Position numbers and translations under genes: made by a program. The notes beneath the pieces are model-generated. The model did no database searches and was not told where the DNA came from. It saw only the letters and a program-made list of their open reading frames with translations. Source: Syntrophaceae bacterium (GTDB lineage: Bacteria > Desulfobacterota > Syntrophia > Syntrophales > UBA2185). From it: DNA of 36,191 nt. Shown here in pieces: positions 23,727-31,368 of the stretch; the first letter of the stretch is position 1, and each line of letters starts with the position of its first letter. Location of the stretch: NCBI GenBank assembly GCA_003142295.1, contig PLLV01000163.1, positions 1 to 36,191 on the forward strand, written 5' to 3'.

Positions 23727-26700
23727 TTACTGTATTCTCCGATCCTTCCAGTTGAAGATGTTGACCCTGTTGGAGAGCCCCGGGGGATTGAAGTTCACAC
23801 GCATCGTTTGTGCCGCGATACCTGAGCCGCCGCTCAATGTCACATAGATATCCCCGATGGTCGATCCTCCCGGTTTCATGGAAATCATGGGTGAAGAGGC
23901 TATGCCGGCTCCGAGCGATATGCTTCGTGACGAGCCGCCGAATGCGCCGTCGCCTGACGTGTAGTATATGGCGTAAAGCAACGCCGTGCCGCCCTGCATA
24001 CACATATCGCCCCCCGTGGGAGGTGTATAGCTGGTAAAGTAAACCACACCGCCAAATACGGTGGGATCGGCAAGCATCTTTTCCCCTGTTCCGGGGAGAT
24101 TAATGTAATAGCCATCCGCCGTTTCCGCGGTGCCATACGTCTGACCTGCGGTTGAAATGTTCTTCAGATTGCCGATCGCATAGGTAGTGCTCCGGTCATT
24201 GTCCTTCATGCCGAATATCGTGCCGCCGCTTCCGGTATCCTTCGGAACTTCCTTGTCTCCCGTGCCCCAGTATATCCACTTATTCTGCTGATTATCCACG
24301 GCAACGGTGGCAGTCTGGTAGATCGGCTGGGCCGTGGCAGAGCTATAGAGACGTCCGCCTGTCCAGTTGACGGACTGGCCGCTGATGCCGCAGTTCGGCA
24401 TATCCGCCGCCCTGCAGAACTTGAAGCGCCACATGTTCCCACCGAGGTCCCCCACATAAGCCGTATCGATAAAGCCGTCCTGATCCGTATCTACAATGGC
24501 GGGGGAGGCCGGTATGCTGTATTTCATATTCGCGTCATCCCCGTAGGTGTAGCTCCAGAGGATCTGTCCGTTGCTTAAGTCAACGACATAAAACCCCTTC
24601 CCCCGGCAGTCGCAAACCCCGCAGGCGCCTCCCCCGGAGCAGTTCGACGCGTTGTAGCCCCCGCCGATGAAACCGACCCATTTTTCATACTCCTGGCCGC
24701 CCGCATAATACCTCACCCTGCCTACCATCATCTTGCTCCAGGGAAGACCGAGGTAAGGCTTCACTGCATTATCGCCTATGATTCGCCATTTCCATGCGTT
24801 CGGTATAGCGGAGGCGTTGGTGAGATCGAAGGCGTAATAACCGCAGTAATGATTATGGGTGGAGTCATACGTGTCTTGAAAGTTGCCATCGCACTGGCTG
24901 TCGGAACTCCATAGATTGGCGCCCCCCTTCCCTTCGCCGAAGATCACCAATGTGTGCCAATCCGCGTTTACCTTGCTTGTCCCGTCATTGCTCCCGCCTG
25001 CGCTCTTCCACCATACGTCAGCCACCGTCACCGGCCCGTCCACGAGATACGGGTGGACAAGGGTGGAAGGATTGGATGCATGGGAGAGGTATTGGAGTTG
25101 GGGAAGGAGGTTGGGGGGGACGAAGCTCCACTTCTCGGATCCGTCCGATGTCTTGAAGGCGTGGAACTGCCCGTCATTTGCCCCCACAACGATAAGGCGC
25201 AGGCCGTTGGTAGAGGTACGGGAATTATCGCACCTGAATTTGCCGAAGCCGTTGGTCGAGGCGGAATTGCACGTGTACACATAATTCTGATCCCGGCTGT
25301 CCTCAAAAAAGGGATTCGGTGTCCCCACGTTGATCGGCGTCGAGTGGAATATATCACCCAGCTTCCAGCCATCGGGGTTGTATGTAGGGTCTCCCTGGAT
25401 GTACCCCACGATCTGATTCCTCTCGGCATTGGTCCCGACGTTGAACCTGCCCCTTGAAATAGACGCATCAAAAGTTATCAGGCTGCCGTTGCTGGAGGTA
25501 TATAAATTGCGACTAGAAAAATCCTGCGCCGCAAGATTTGTCCCGGCATCCCAGGCGACAGCGCCCAGGGTCCCGTCTGCATTCAGGTTATATTTCTTCA
25601 GATATCCCCGCCAGAAAGGATCGCCGCTTACAGGCGTGAAGGAGGCCTCGTAGAGGTAGTTTTCGTCCGTGATCCGGGAGGAGGAAACCGAAGCTACGGA
25701 AAAGGAATATGTCCTTGAGATGATGTCCGCCGGTATGGCAGCAAGGGCAGCGGCAAGCTGCGCCGGGTTGTCGGCGTAATAGGCATGGCCGCCTATGTCC
25801 GTGCCTCCGTGCACCGCCATGGCGTCGAGCGTCGTCTTGGACGCGGTGGTTAAGGCCATACCCAGGACATAGGTATTAATGTCAAAGGTGTAACCGGGGA
25901 TGCCCGGCACGGTGAGCGCCCTTAAGGCGTCGATCTGGGAGAGCACGCCGGGCATCAGGTTAGTAGCGCTGTCGTTTCCGCCGCTCTCGTTCGTGCTGGG
26001 GAGCCCGTCCGTTACGTAAATGATGAAATTCTTCTGGCACCACCCCAGGACGGGGCTGGTATAGAGGACACCGCTCTGATAGTCGGCCTGCCCCTTAAAA
26101 TAATTTATGGCGGAACGGAAGGTGCCCGCCGTCGGCGTGAGGCCCGCATCCACGATATAGGTGCAGAGATTGGGGTTCCCCGTATTCCCGCAGCTCATGT
26201 ATCCCGCCTCGTCATCTCTGTGCATGGCGAGTTTCGCTTTCAGGGCATCGCGCTGGGCGTTATCACCCAGGTTGTCTGCGCAGGCCACATGGAGATAGCC
26301 GTCGCCCGGTGAGCTGTTGGCAAACCATGTCTGCCCCGTGTGATACCAGAAGTTCCGCTTGCCGAATTCCTTAAACCCGAGGGCTATGTCCTCGTCCGTC
26401 GGGCCGAAGCCTCCGTTATAAAAGTTCCCGGAGTAATTTGCGCCATCGTCATTATTCGATGTCTTTACATGGTTGCAGCTGTAAGAATCGCCTGATGCCG
26501 TATCATTGGCAACATATCCGGCGGAGTAACAGAAGCCGTTACCGTCATTTGCGCTGTCATAAAATGTCCCGGGGATCTTCCAAAAGATATGATAGCTGCC
26601 GTCCGTCGGGTTCACAACGCGAGTCGTCTTGGGATAGGTAAGGTCACAGTACCTGTTACGAGGCTCCGTGCCTACTGCGAAGGCTGTGAGTCCATCTTTG

Positions 26701-27200
26701 CCGCTGGCATCTGCCATCGAGTAATCTGCGTCGAACCAAGGGTTGTCCACCTGGCATGCGGTATTGCACGTATTCTTGCTTGCCACATGCCCAGGATAAT
26801 TCTTGCAGTAATCGACGCATTCCGGGGGCGGGTTCGGGCACCAGGAAACACGCGTGTACGAAACAAAATAGGGGCCGTTATGGAGATGATACTTGCTTGC
26901 GGCGGTGAGGCGGAAGGACATGAGGCCGATACGCAAGGTGCTTGCGTTGGCATCGACGAGGTCTCCCAGGCTCTTCCGTCCCTCTACGGCCCTGCTCCCC
27001 GTTGCCCAGGAACAGATGGCGTTTCCGACAAAGTCCTCGTCCATGCTGTTTGAGTTATCCAAGATGATGAGGACGTTGGACTTGACGTTGGCTGTAAAGA
27101 TATCCGCCTCGTCGGCGTGAGCTGATTTAACGCCCCCGGGGGAAATCGCGAGAATAAGCCAGATAATGACTATGATAATATTTCTAAATATCCTGCCCAT
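23727..27200 (-). CDS. pilY1: Type IV pilus tip-associated protein PilY1
   Basis: Very large secreted pilus-tip/adhesin protein, 1157 aa. Signal peptide (about residues 1-29, IIIVIIWLILAISPGGVKSAHA). An N-terminal von Willebrand A domain begins with the metal site LIILDNSNSMDE and continues through IIYVTDGLPSTNESGG to about residue 490. The C-terminal PilY beta-propeller (about 610-1100) contains the EF-hand-like calcium loop DTDQDGFIDTAYVGDLGGNMWRF near residue 900. Cysteine-rich inserts occur in the VWA part (CPNPPPECVDYCKNYPGH...) and in the propeller (CSGGGACGVCDCRGKG), implying disulfides. Known PilY1 proteins regulate pilus extension/retraction, adhesion and surface signalling. Last gene of the minus-strand minor-pilin operon. 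The many ORF-track entries on both strands within it are shadows of this GC-rich gene. Confidence 0.95.
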   Translation of the reverse strand: MGRIFRNIIIVIIWLILAISPGGVKSAHADEADIFTANVKSNVLIILDNSNSMDEDFVGNAICSWATGSRAVEGRKSLGDLVDANASTLRIGLMSFRLTAASKYHLHNGPYFVSYTRVSWCPNPPPECVDYCKNYPGHVASKNTCNTACQVDNPWFDADYSMADASGKDGLTAFAVGTEPRNRYCDLTYPKTTRVVNPTDGSYHIFWKIPGTFYDSANDGNGFCYSAGYVANDTASGDSYSCNHVKTSNNDDGANYSGNFYNGGFGPTDEDIALGFKEFGKRNFWYHTGQTWFANSSPGDGYLHVACADNLGDNAQRDALKAKLAMHRDDEAGYMSCGNTGNPNLCTYIVDAGLTPTAGTFRSAINYFKGQADYQSGVLYTSPVLGWCQKNFIIYVTDGLPSTNESGGNDSATNLMPGVLSQIDALRALTVPGIPGYTFDINTYVLGMALTTASKTTLDAMAVHGGTDIGGHAYYADNPAQLAAALAAIPADIISRTYSFSVASVSSSRITDENYLYEASFTPVSGDPFWRGYLKKYNLNADGTLGAVAWDAGTNLAAQDFSSRNLYTSSNGSLITFDASISRGRFNVGTNAERNQIVGYIQGDPTYNPDGWKLGDIFHSTPINVGTPNPFFEDSRDQNYVYTCNSASTNGFGKFRCDNSRTSTNGLRLIVVGANDGQFHAFKTSDGSEKWSFVPPNLLPQLQYLSHASNPSTLVHPYLVDGPVTVADVWWKSAGGSNDGTSKVNADWHTLVIFGEGKGGANLWSSDSQCDGNFQDTYDSTHNHYCGYYAFDLTNASAIPNAWKWRIIGDNAVKPYLGLPWSKMMVGRVRYYAGGQEYEKWVGFIGGGYNASNCSGGGACGVCDCRGKGFYVVDLSNGQILWSYTYGDDANMKYSIPASPAIVDTDQDGFIDTAYVGDLGGNMWRFKFCRAADMPNCGISGQSVNWTGGRLYSSATAQPIYQTATVAVDNQQNKWIYWGTGDKEVPKDTGSGGTIFGMKDNDRSTTYAIGNLKNISTAGQTYGTAETADGYYINLPGTGEKMLADPTVFGGVVYFTSYTPPTGGDMCMQGGTALLYAIYYTSGDGAFGGSSRSISLGAGIASSPMISMKPGGSTIGDIYVTLSGGSGIAAQTMRVNFNPPGLSNRVNIFNWKDRRIQ

Positions 27201-27230
27201 AATATACTCCTTTACGTCATGGATAAGCTG

Positions 27231-27557
27231 TTAACGTAAAATGACCTCTTTCAATACACCGTTTACAAACGTGAGATCCGCCAGTTTCTTCTTGTCGGAG
27301 ACGCGGCTCTTGCCTGTAAGATCGATCACATTGACCCCGCTCAAATCATAGCTTTTGTTGCCTTCCAGGTAGAGCACGTTATTCGCGATCTTCTTTACAA
27401 ATTGAGAGGATTTCGAAACCTGCGTCTCGTTCCCGGATGGGGCGCCTTTTCCGCCTACAGAGCTTGTGGCCATGCGCGCTCCCGCATCAGTGACGGACAA
27501 AACAAATAAGAAAGATATGATCAGAGCGCAGAGATTTTTCTTGTTTTTCGACATCAT
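27231..27557 (-). CDS. Small secreted protein of unknown function in the pilus operon
   Basis: 108 aa; I do not recognise the family. It begins with a signal peptide or membrane anchor (KNLCALIISFLFVLSVTDAGA), then a Ser/Gly-rich linker. The compact C-terminal part reads FVKKIANNVLYLEGNKSYDLSGVNVIDLTG...LADLTFVNGVLKEVILR, with alternating hydrophobics suggesting beta strands. A very strong ribosome site (GAGGAGGTGA) precedes two consecutive ATGs; the second (27554) is better spaced. Lying between pilX and pilY1 with short gaps, it is probably exported and works with the minor pilins or PilY1 (inference from position). Confidence 0.75.
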   Translation of the reverse strand: MMSKNKKNLCALIISFLFVLSVTDAGARMATSSVGGKGAPSGNETQVSKSSQFVKKIANNVLYLEGNKSYDLSGVNVIDLTGKSRVSDKKKLADLTFVNGVLKEVILR

Positions 27558-27598
27558 TCACCTCCTCGTCAATGTCCCCGGGTTTTCATGGGATCTCC

Positions 27599-28081
27599 CT
27601 ATCGTGACATGGTTGACATTTCCACAGGCCCGTAGCCTACCCCCACACCGATGGTCACCTGTGTACTATATTCCGTATTTCTTCCGACCACATCCAAATT
27701 GTACCTGCTCTGCCCCCAGCGCTGTCCGCCACCGATGGAGTAGCCTGACAGCGGCACCACTATGGCGCCCAGGACCGGGCGTGTGGAAGGATAATTAATA
27801 GTATAGCTCGACACACCATCGGCCCTGTTGGTAGTCTGAGGGACAAGGACGGGGACCTGGGGATTAAATGTCTGTGCCAGACTCATAAGACCCGTTTCCG
27901 CGGCAGCAAGAGCCCTCTTTTCTCCGACAATTTTCACGCTCACCTTGATGTCCTGCGTCGATAGAGAAATAACCAGCATTCCCAGGGCGAGGAGGATCAG
28001 GCAGGCCATGATGGCCGCGATAAGGGCGAATCCCGCCTCGGAATTCCTCTTGGAGAGCGCTGTCAATATTTTTTCTTGCAT
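27599..28081 (-). CDS. pilX: Minor pilin PilX
   Basis: 160 aa PilX-type minor pilin. The N-terminus SEAGFALIAAIMACLILLALGMLVISLSTQ has the prepilin-like leader and hydrophobic helix; Gly before FALIAAIM is the likely peptidase site, although the +5 position is Ala instead of the usual Glu, as is common in PilX. AAAETGL follows the helix, a familiar PilX feature. Strong ribosome site (CGGAGAAACC). It is 13 bases after pilW in the same operon. Minor pilins prime pilus assembly and hold PilY1 at the tip. Confidence 0.87.
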   Translation of the reverse strand: MQEKILTALSKRNSEAGFALIAAIMACLILLALGMLVISLSTQDIKVSVKIVGEKRALAAAETGLMSLAQTFNPQVPVLVPQTTNRADGVSSYTINYPSTRPVLGAIVVPLSGYSIGGGQRWGQSRYNLDVVGRNTEYSTQVTIGVGVGYGPVEMSTMSR

Positions 28082-28094
28082 GGTTTCTCCGGGG

Positions 28095-28856
28095 TCAATT
28101 GTTTCTCAGGGTCTCGCGGGTCTTATAGATCATCCTCCGCGTCAGGCCTGTGCTCGGATCGATTTCATCCGTTTCGACTGCCAGGGTAATCTCTATCATT
28201 CTTATATCTGCGGAACATCCCGGCATGCACACCCTTCCTGTGCCTGCCGCAAAAAGGAGCTCGACCCCCTGGCCGTCAAAGTAACGGAAGACCGGAACGC
28301 TGACATCGGCGTCGGCATTGATGACCCTCACCGTCCGGGGACGGCCGCTCCCGATGATATCCCCCAGGAAGGGTTGGGCCCCACCGCAGTTTGTCTCTCT
28401 TGTAATATACCTGTCATTGCCTGTCTGCACAAAGTTATACCTGATGATCTCGTTGGCATCCGCGCCGCCCAGGGCGCCGTTGCCGTCAGGATTGCCATTT
28501 GCGTCCAAACCGCCCACGACATCCATTTCCACGGTGATCGAATTCGCTGTAGCCTCCTGAATACCCTTGTATGCCTGATTTGCGGACTGGGTAGTGCAAA
28601 AGTTAGCCCCTCCCGGATTCCCGTCACTCCGCCAGACGGTCGTGGACAATGACGGGTTATAGGAGGCCATCTTAACCTCCAGGGCCATGATCTCCAGGGC
28701 GCCCCTTATATCCTGCTGGGCCGTAACCTTTCTCTCCATGCCTCCGGATGACCTCGATGCCGACTCGATGGCCATGCCGATGGCGAAGATCATAATGAGC
28801 GAGACAGCAATGGCTATCATGATCTCGACAAGTGTAAAACCTCTCGCGTCATTCAT
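28095..28856 (-). CDS. pilW: Minor pilin PilW
   Basis: About 253 aa from ATG 28856 (MNDARGFTLVEIMIAIAVSLIM). It has a textbook type IV prepilin signal: short basic leader, G|FTLVE with Glu at +5, then a hydrophobic helix. A PilW-like globular part follows (QQDIRGALEIMALEVKMASYNP..., several Cys: NFCTTQ, RETNCGGA, RVCMPGC). The ORF track's start at 29039 adds 61 residues that overlap pilV and precede the leader; I reject it. It starts 13 bases after the pilV stop. Confidence 0.88.
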   Translation of the reverse strand: MNDARGFTLVEIMIAIAVSLIMIFAIGMAIESASRSSGGMERKVTAQQDIRGALEIMALEVKMASYNPSLSTTVWRSDGNPGGANFCTTQSANQAYKGIQEATANSITVEMDVVGGLDANGNPDGNGALGGADANEIIRYNFVQTGNDRYITRETNCGGAQPFLGDIIGSGRPRTVRVINADADVSVPVFRYFDGQGVELLFAAGTGRVCMPGCSADIRMIEITLAVETDEIDPSTGLTRRMIYKTRETLRNN

Positions 28857-28869
28857 ACGGTTTGACCCA

Positions 28870-29355
28870 TTAGAAACCCGCTGGCACAGCATTTGAACCA
28901 CTTGCACACCCTGCCGGAAATCTGAAACCATCCTGTTGCGCAACATCAACGCTCTCCAGAAGATTTCTGTAACTGCGCGAAACTTGATCCGGCCACGTAA
29001 CCGTAACTGTAACGGTCCATGTATTTGTGGTACCGCCAACAGCGGTGATATTTGTGTTCACCGTATAGGTGGCATCCCCCCGCACCTCTGCCCCCAGGCC
29101 GCTGACGATGATATTTTGTACCGGCCTGTTCCCTAAGGGGACCACATTGCAGGGATTCGCGATCCATGCCTCCCGGAGTTCAAGCTCTCTATGCAGTATA
29201 CCGGCGCCCCTGCCCATGTAGTCTGACTTTCCTATGGTTCTCCACGCCGATGGCTGCATTGACAAGGTGGCCATAACGCCGACGGCGACCAGAAATATGG
29301 CGATAACCACCTCGATCAGGCCGATACCCCGGTTAGACAATAATAAACGTGACAT
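28870..29355 (-). CDS. pilV: Type IV pilus minor pilin PilV
   Basis: 161 aa with prepilin signal LLLSNRG|IGLIEVVIAIFLVAVGVMATLSMQ (Glu at +5) and a PilV-like C-terminal beta domain (TNTWTVTVTVTWPDQVSRSYRNLLE). Cys residues near CNVVPLG and GCASGSN could form a disulfide. It overlaps the end of the fimT/gspH gene by 23 bases and precedes pilW by 13 bases. Confidence 0.88.
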   Translation of the reverse strand: MSRLLLSNRGIGLIEVVIAIFLVAVGVMATLSMQPSAWRTIGKSDYMGRGAGILHRELELREAWIANPCNVVPLGNRPVQNIIVSGLGAEVRGDATYTVNTNITAVGGTTNTWTVTVTVTWPDQVSRSYRNLLESVDVAQQDGFRFPAGCASGSNAVPAGF

Positions 29356-29818
29356 ACGTTCTTCCCGTCAAATTGACCGTAATTGTGGCCTGAGAGTTTC
29401 TGCTGTTCTGCAGAACAACGCCGTCGAGAACACCTCCCAGGGGTGATACGGTGCCTCTGGGGCTGAAAATAACCGTCTGCGACGCGCCTGGGCCGAATGT
29501 GGCACTGATGATTCTAATACCTGACCCGAACGATGAGGGGCGCTTGGTCGTCAGGTTGGTGACAACTGCGTTCACAACCGACTGTATCGTATAGCTGCCG
29601 GGTAAAGTAGTATCAAAAGCGATTTGATATGTAATGTTCTCGGAAACCGCTCTTTCCTTGAATATGGCAAAGTCAGAAACAATATCTCTCGCGGCAGTCC
29701 TGAGATTTCTGTTTAACGTATAATTGTGCAGCATCAATCCGCCGATGGCTGAAATGAATGCCAGCAGACAGACGACGATCATCAGCTCCACAAGCGTAAA
29801 TCCTTTGCGACGTTCCAT
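29333..29818 (-). CDS. fimT: GspH/FimT family pseudopilin
   Basis: 161 aa from ATG 29818 (MERRKGFTLVELMIVVCLLAFIS), a canonical prepilin leader with G|FTLVE. It continues as a GspH/FimT-type domain (RTAARDIVSDFAIFKERAVSENITYQIAFD..., FSPRGTVSPLGGVLDGVVLQNS). The ORF-track start (29836) would overlap the upstream gene's end and adds six residues. FimT/FimU proteins are minor pilins at the initiation complex; in some bacteria FimT binds DNA during uptake. Which of these applies is not visible. Confidence 0.87.
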   Translation of the reverse strand: MERRKGFTLVELMIVVCLLAFISAIGGLMLHNYTLNRNLRTAARDIVSDFAIFKERAVSENITYQIAFDTTLPGSYTIQSVVNAVVTNLTTKRPSSFGSGIRIISATFGPGASQTVIFSPRGTVSPLGGVLDGVVLQNSRNSQATITVNLTGRTYVTFIIV

Positions 29819-29819
29819 A

Positions 29820-30629
29820 CTATTTCTTCCCGTCAATGAGGTCTAACAGTTCCGCCTCTGGTAAAGCCCCTATTTTGAGCCTGCCATCCGGTAGTATCAG
29901 TGAGGGCGTTCCCCCTATGCCGAGCGACTTGGCAAGCTTTATAGAATTTTCTATCTCATCAGTGGCGCACTCAGTCTTCGGTATCTCCCTCTTTTCGAAG
30001 TTATCCTCCAGCATCTTTACGGATTTGTTGCAGACGATGCTCTTTGCCTTCCAGTAAGCGTCCTTATGAAACTCTAAGGGCAAAAACTTGATATAAAATG
30101 CTATGTCCTTTCTTTTGGCTACGATCTGTTTCATCGTCTGGTGGAGCTGTCCGCAGAAGGGACAATCAGGGTCTGTGAATACCACTATTTTCTTCGAGGC
30201 ACCCTTCTCCCCCAGGACGAGGGCATCAGTCAGCGGAATCTTCGCTGTGTCGATCCTTTTCTTGTCCTGAATCCTTTGAATAGCCTCCACAGTCTTGTTG
30301 GTCATGGTAGACACTTCCACCAAAGAACCACCAAGGATGAGGTAGTTTTTGTCAGCGTCAAGATAAAAAATCCGCGTCTGCCCCATGATATCGATGACTA
30401 CCTCACAGACGCCCTTTATGGGACTTTCTGCGATGCTTATTACCTTCGCGTCAGGCACGTTGAGCTTCTTTAATATATCTCTTGCCTCTTCCCCGCCCAA
30501 GGCGATGCAGTCTTTCTTTACCCGGCTCTCTTCTGCTCCCCACGCGATGCCATATCCTGAAGGAGCGGAGGCAAAAAGCAATGCACACGATAGACATAAG
30601 AAAGCAGAGAATAAGCTTTTTCTTGTCAA
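29820..30629 (-). CDS. DsbC/DsbG-like periplasmic thiol:disulfide isomerase
   Basis: About 269 aa from TTG 30629 (LTRKSLFSAFLCL...), chosen because AAAGGTGG lies right before it and a clean signal peptide follows (LFSAFLCLSCALLFASAPSGYG). An N-terminal dimerisation-type domain precedes a thioredoxin fold with active site DPDCPFCGQLH (about residues 154-164), a further Cys pair (IVCNKS, TECATD) as in DsbC, and cis-Pro GGTPSLILPDG. DsbC proteins shuffle wrong disulfides in the periplasm. It is the first gene of the minor-pilin operon, one base before fimT, and the likely client is the Cys-rich PilY1 (inference). Its leader carries a c-di-GMP-I riboswitch. Confidence 0.88.
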   Translation of the reverse strand: MTRKSLFSAFLCLSCALLFASAPSGYGIAWGAEESRVKKDCIALGGEEARDILKKLNVPDAKVISIAESPIKGVCEVVIDIMGQTRIFYLDADKNYLILGGSLVEVSTMTNKTVEAIQRIQDKKRIDTAKIPLTDALVLGEKGASKKIVVFTDPDCPFCGQLHQTMKQIVAKRKDIAFYIKFLPLEFHKDAYWKAKSIVCNKSVKMLEDNFEKREIPKTECATDEIENSIKLAKSLGIGGTPSLILPDGRLKIGALPEAELLDLIDGKK

Positions 30630-30741
30630 TGCGCCACCTTTCTTGCTATTTTTTTGACGCTTTTTTATCTCATATTTTCTGAGTGAAATCAAGAAATTCA
30701 TTCCCGGCAAACGCTGAATGGCGAAGCATATTTAATAATGT

Positions 30742-30750
30742 GGCAGGGTT
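30742..30750 (-). promoter_or_regulatory. Anti-aptamer segment of the riboswitch expression platform
   Basis: In the minus-strand RNA this is AACCCUGCC, an exact complement of GGCAGGGUU (30827-30835) in the conserved 3' strand of the c-di-GMP aptamer. Between them lies a local hairpin GGUGC/GCACC (30756-30771). The adjoining UGCCAC can also pair with the GUGGCG of the dsbC-like gene's ribosome site. No U-tract follows, so a translational switch is more likely than a terminator (inference). Confidence 0.5.
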
Positions 30751-30819
30751 CAGACGGTGCAGAGTGGCACCTCAGTAGAAGGGCTGCAGGTTACTTCATA
30801 ACAGAAGGTCATTTTAATC

Positions 30820-30913
30820 GTCCGGCAACCCTGCCGCCGTATCCTCTTTAAAAAAGGATTTAGGCCAGTGGCTTTACGTCCCGTCCTTTCGGACAGTTTG
30901 CCTTTATCAGGAC
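30820..30913 (-). ncRNA. Cyclic di-GMP-I riboswitch (GEMM-I)
   Basis: The minus strand reads GUCC...AAAGGCAAACUGUCC-GAAA-GGACGGGACGUAAAGCC.., then GGCCUAAAUCC...GGAU and GGCGGCAGGGUUGCCGGAC. These are the conserved landmarks of the class I c-di-GMP riboswitch in order: GGCAAAC, GNRA tetraloop arm, GGGACGYAAAGCC, GGCCUAA tetraloop receptor, and GGNAGGGUUNCC. The closing helix P1 is GUCC/GGAC. The position equivalent to G20 of the Vc2 aptamer is G, which favours c-di-GMP over cGAMP; that ligand call is inference. It lies about 190 bases upstream of the start of the dsbC-like/minor pilin/pilY1 operon on the same strand. Confidence 0.93.
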
Positions 30914-31368
30914 TCTATTTATGATTTCAAAGATTCTATAATCTCTTCAAGGAATTCTTATATTCTCCCCTTCTATATTACCATATCGGCAACAAAAAAG
31001 AAGAGAAATCTTTAGTGTTTTTCCATATGTAAATTTAGAAGTGAATATCTATACAATGCAATCAACATGCCACTTAAGTTCACATACACGTCTGTGCGAT
31101 GGATAAGCTCTAACGCCTGTGATTACCATAAATTAGATTCGCCTCATCAGATCGAAGGGGAAAAACTTTTTTGGAATCTTACTAAGAATCGGTGATTTTG
31201 ACCAATTACATGTGTGAAATTCATCTGAAAATTAGCTTATAATTACTGAGTTTTTTTCAATTAAACAGCGTGGATTTCTTGCTTGACACGTTATAGGTGC
31301 TGTGTTACAGCTCACACCTGTCCGGGCTGCTGCAGGAAAATTCGCTAAGATTCAAGATACATGAACAT
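30914..31368. other. AT-rich divergent intergenic region
   Basis: Separates the riboswitch leader (minus) from the TPR gene (plus). No coding region is supported. It must hold the promoter for the minus-strand riboswitch operon, but I see no convincing -35/-10 pair on that strand. On the plus strand TATAAT (31238-31243) with GTGAAA 18 bases upstream is a candidate promoter for the TPR gene. Confidence 0.55.
31214..31243 (+). promoter_or_regulatory. Candidate promoter for the TPR-pepP-gcvH genes
   Basis: GTGAAA (4 of 6 to TTGACA), 18-base spacer, perfect TATAAT (31238-31243). The leader to ATG 31369 would be about 120 bases. A second TTGACA occurs near 31283 but has only a poor -10 (TACAGC) 17 bases on. 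Confidence 0.35.

Noticed and set aside
24883-25653. Long ORFs opposite pilY1 (up to 167 aa)
   Set aside because: GC-rich antisense frames of a large gene; no ribosome sites or recognisable domains.
28095-29039. PilW with a 61-residue N-terminal extension
   Set aside because: A prepilin leader must be near the N-terminus; the extension overlaps pilV and precedes MNDARGFTLVE.
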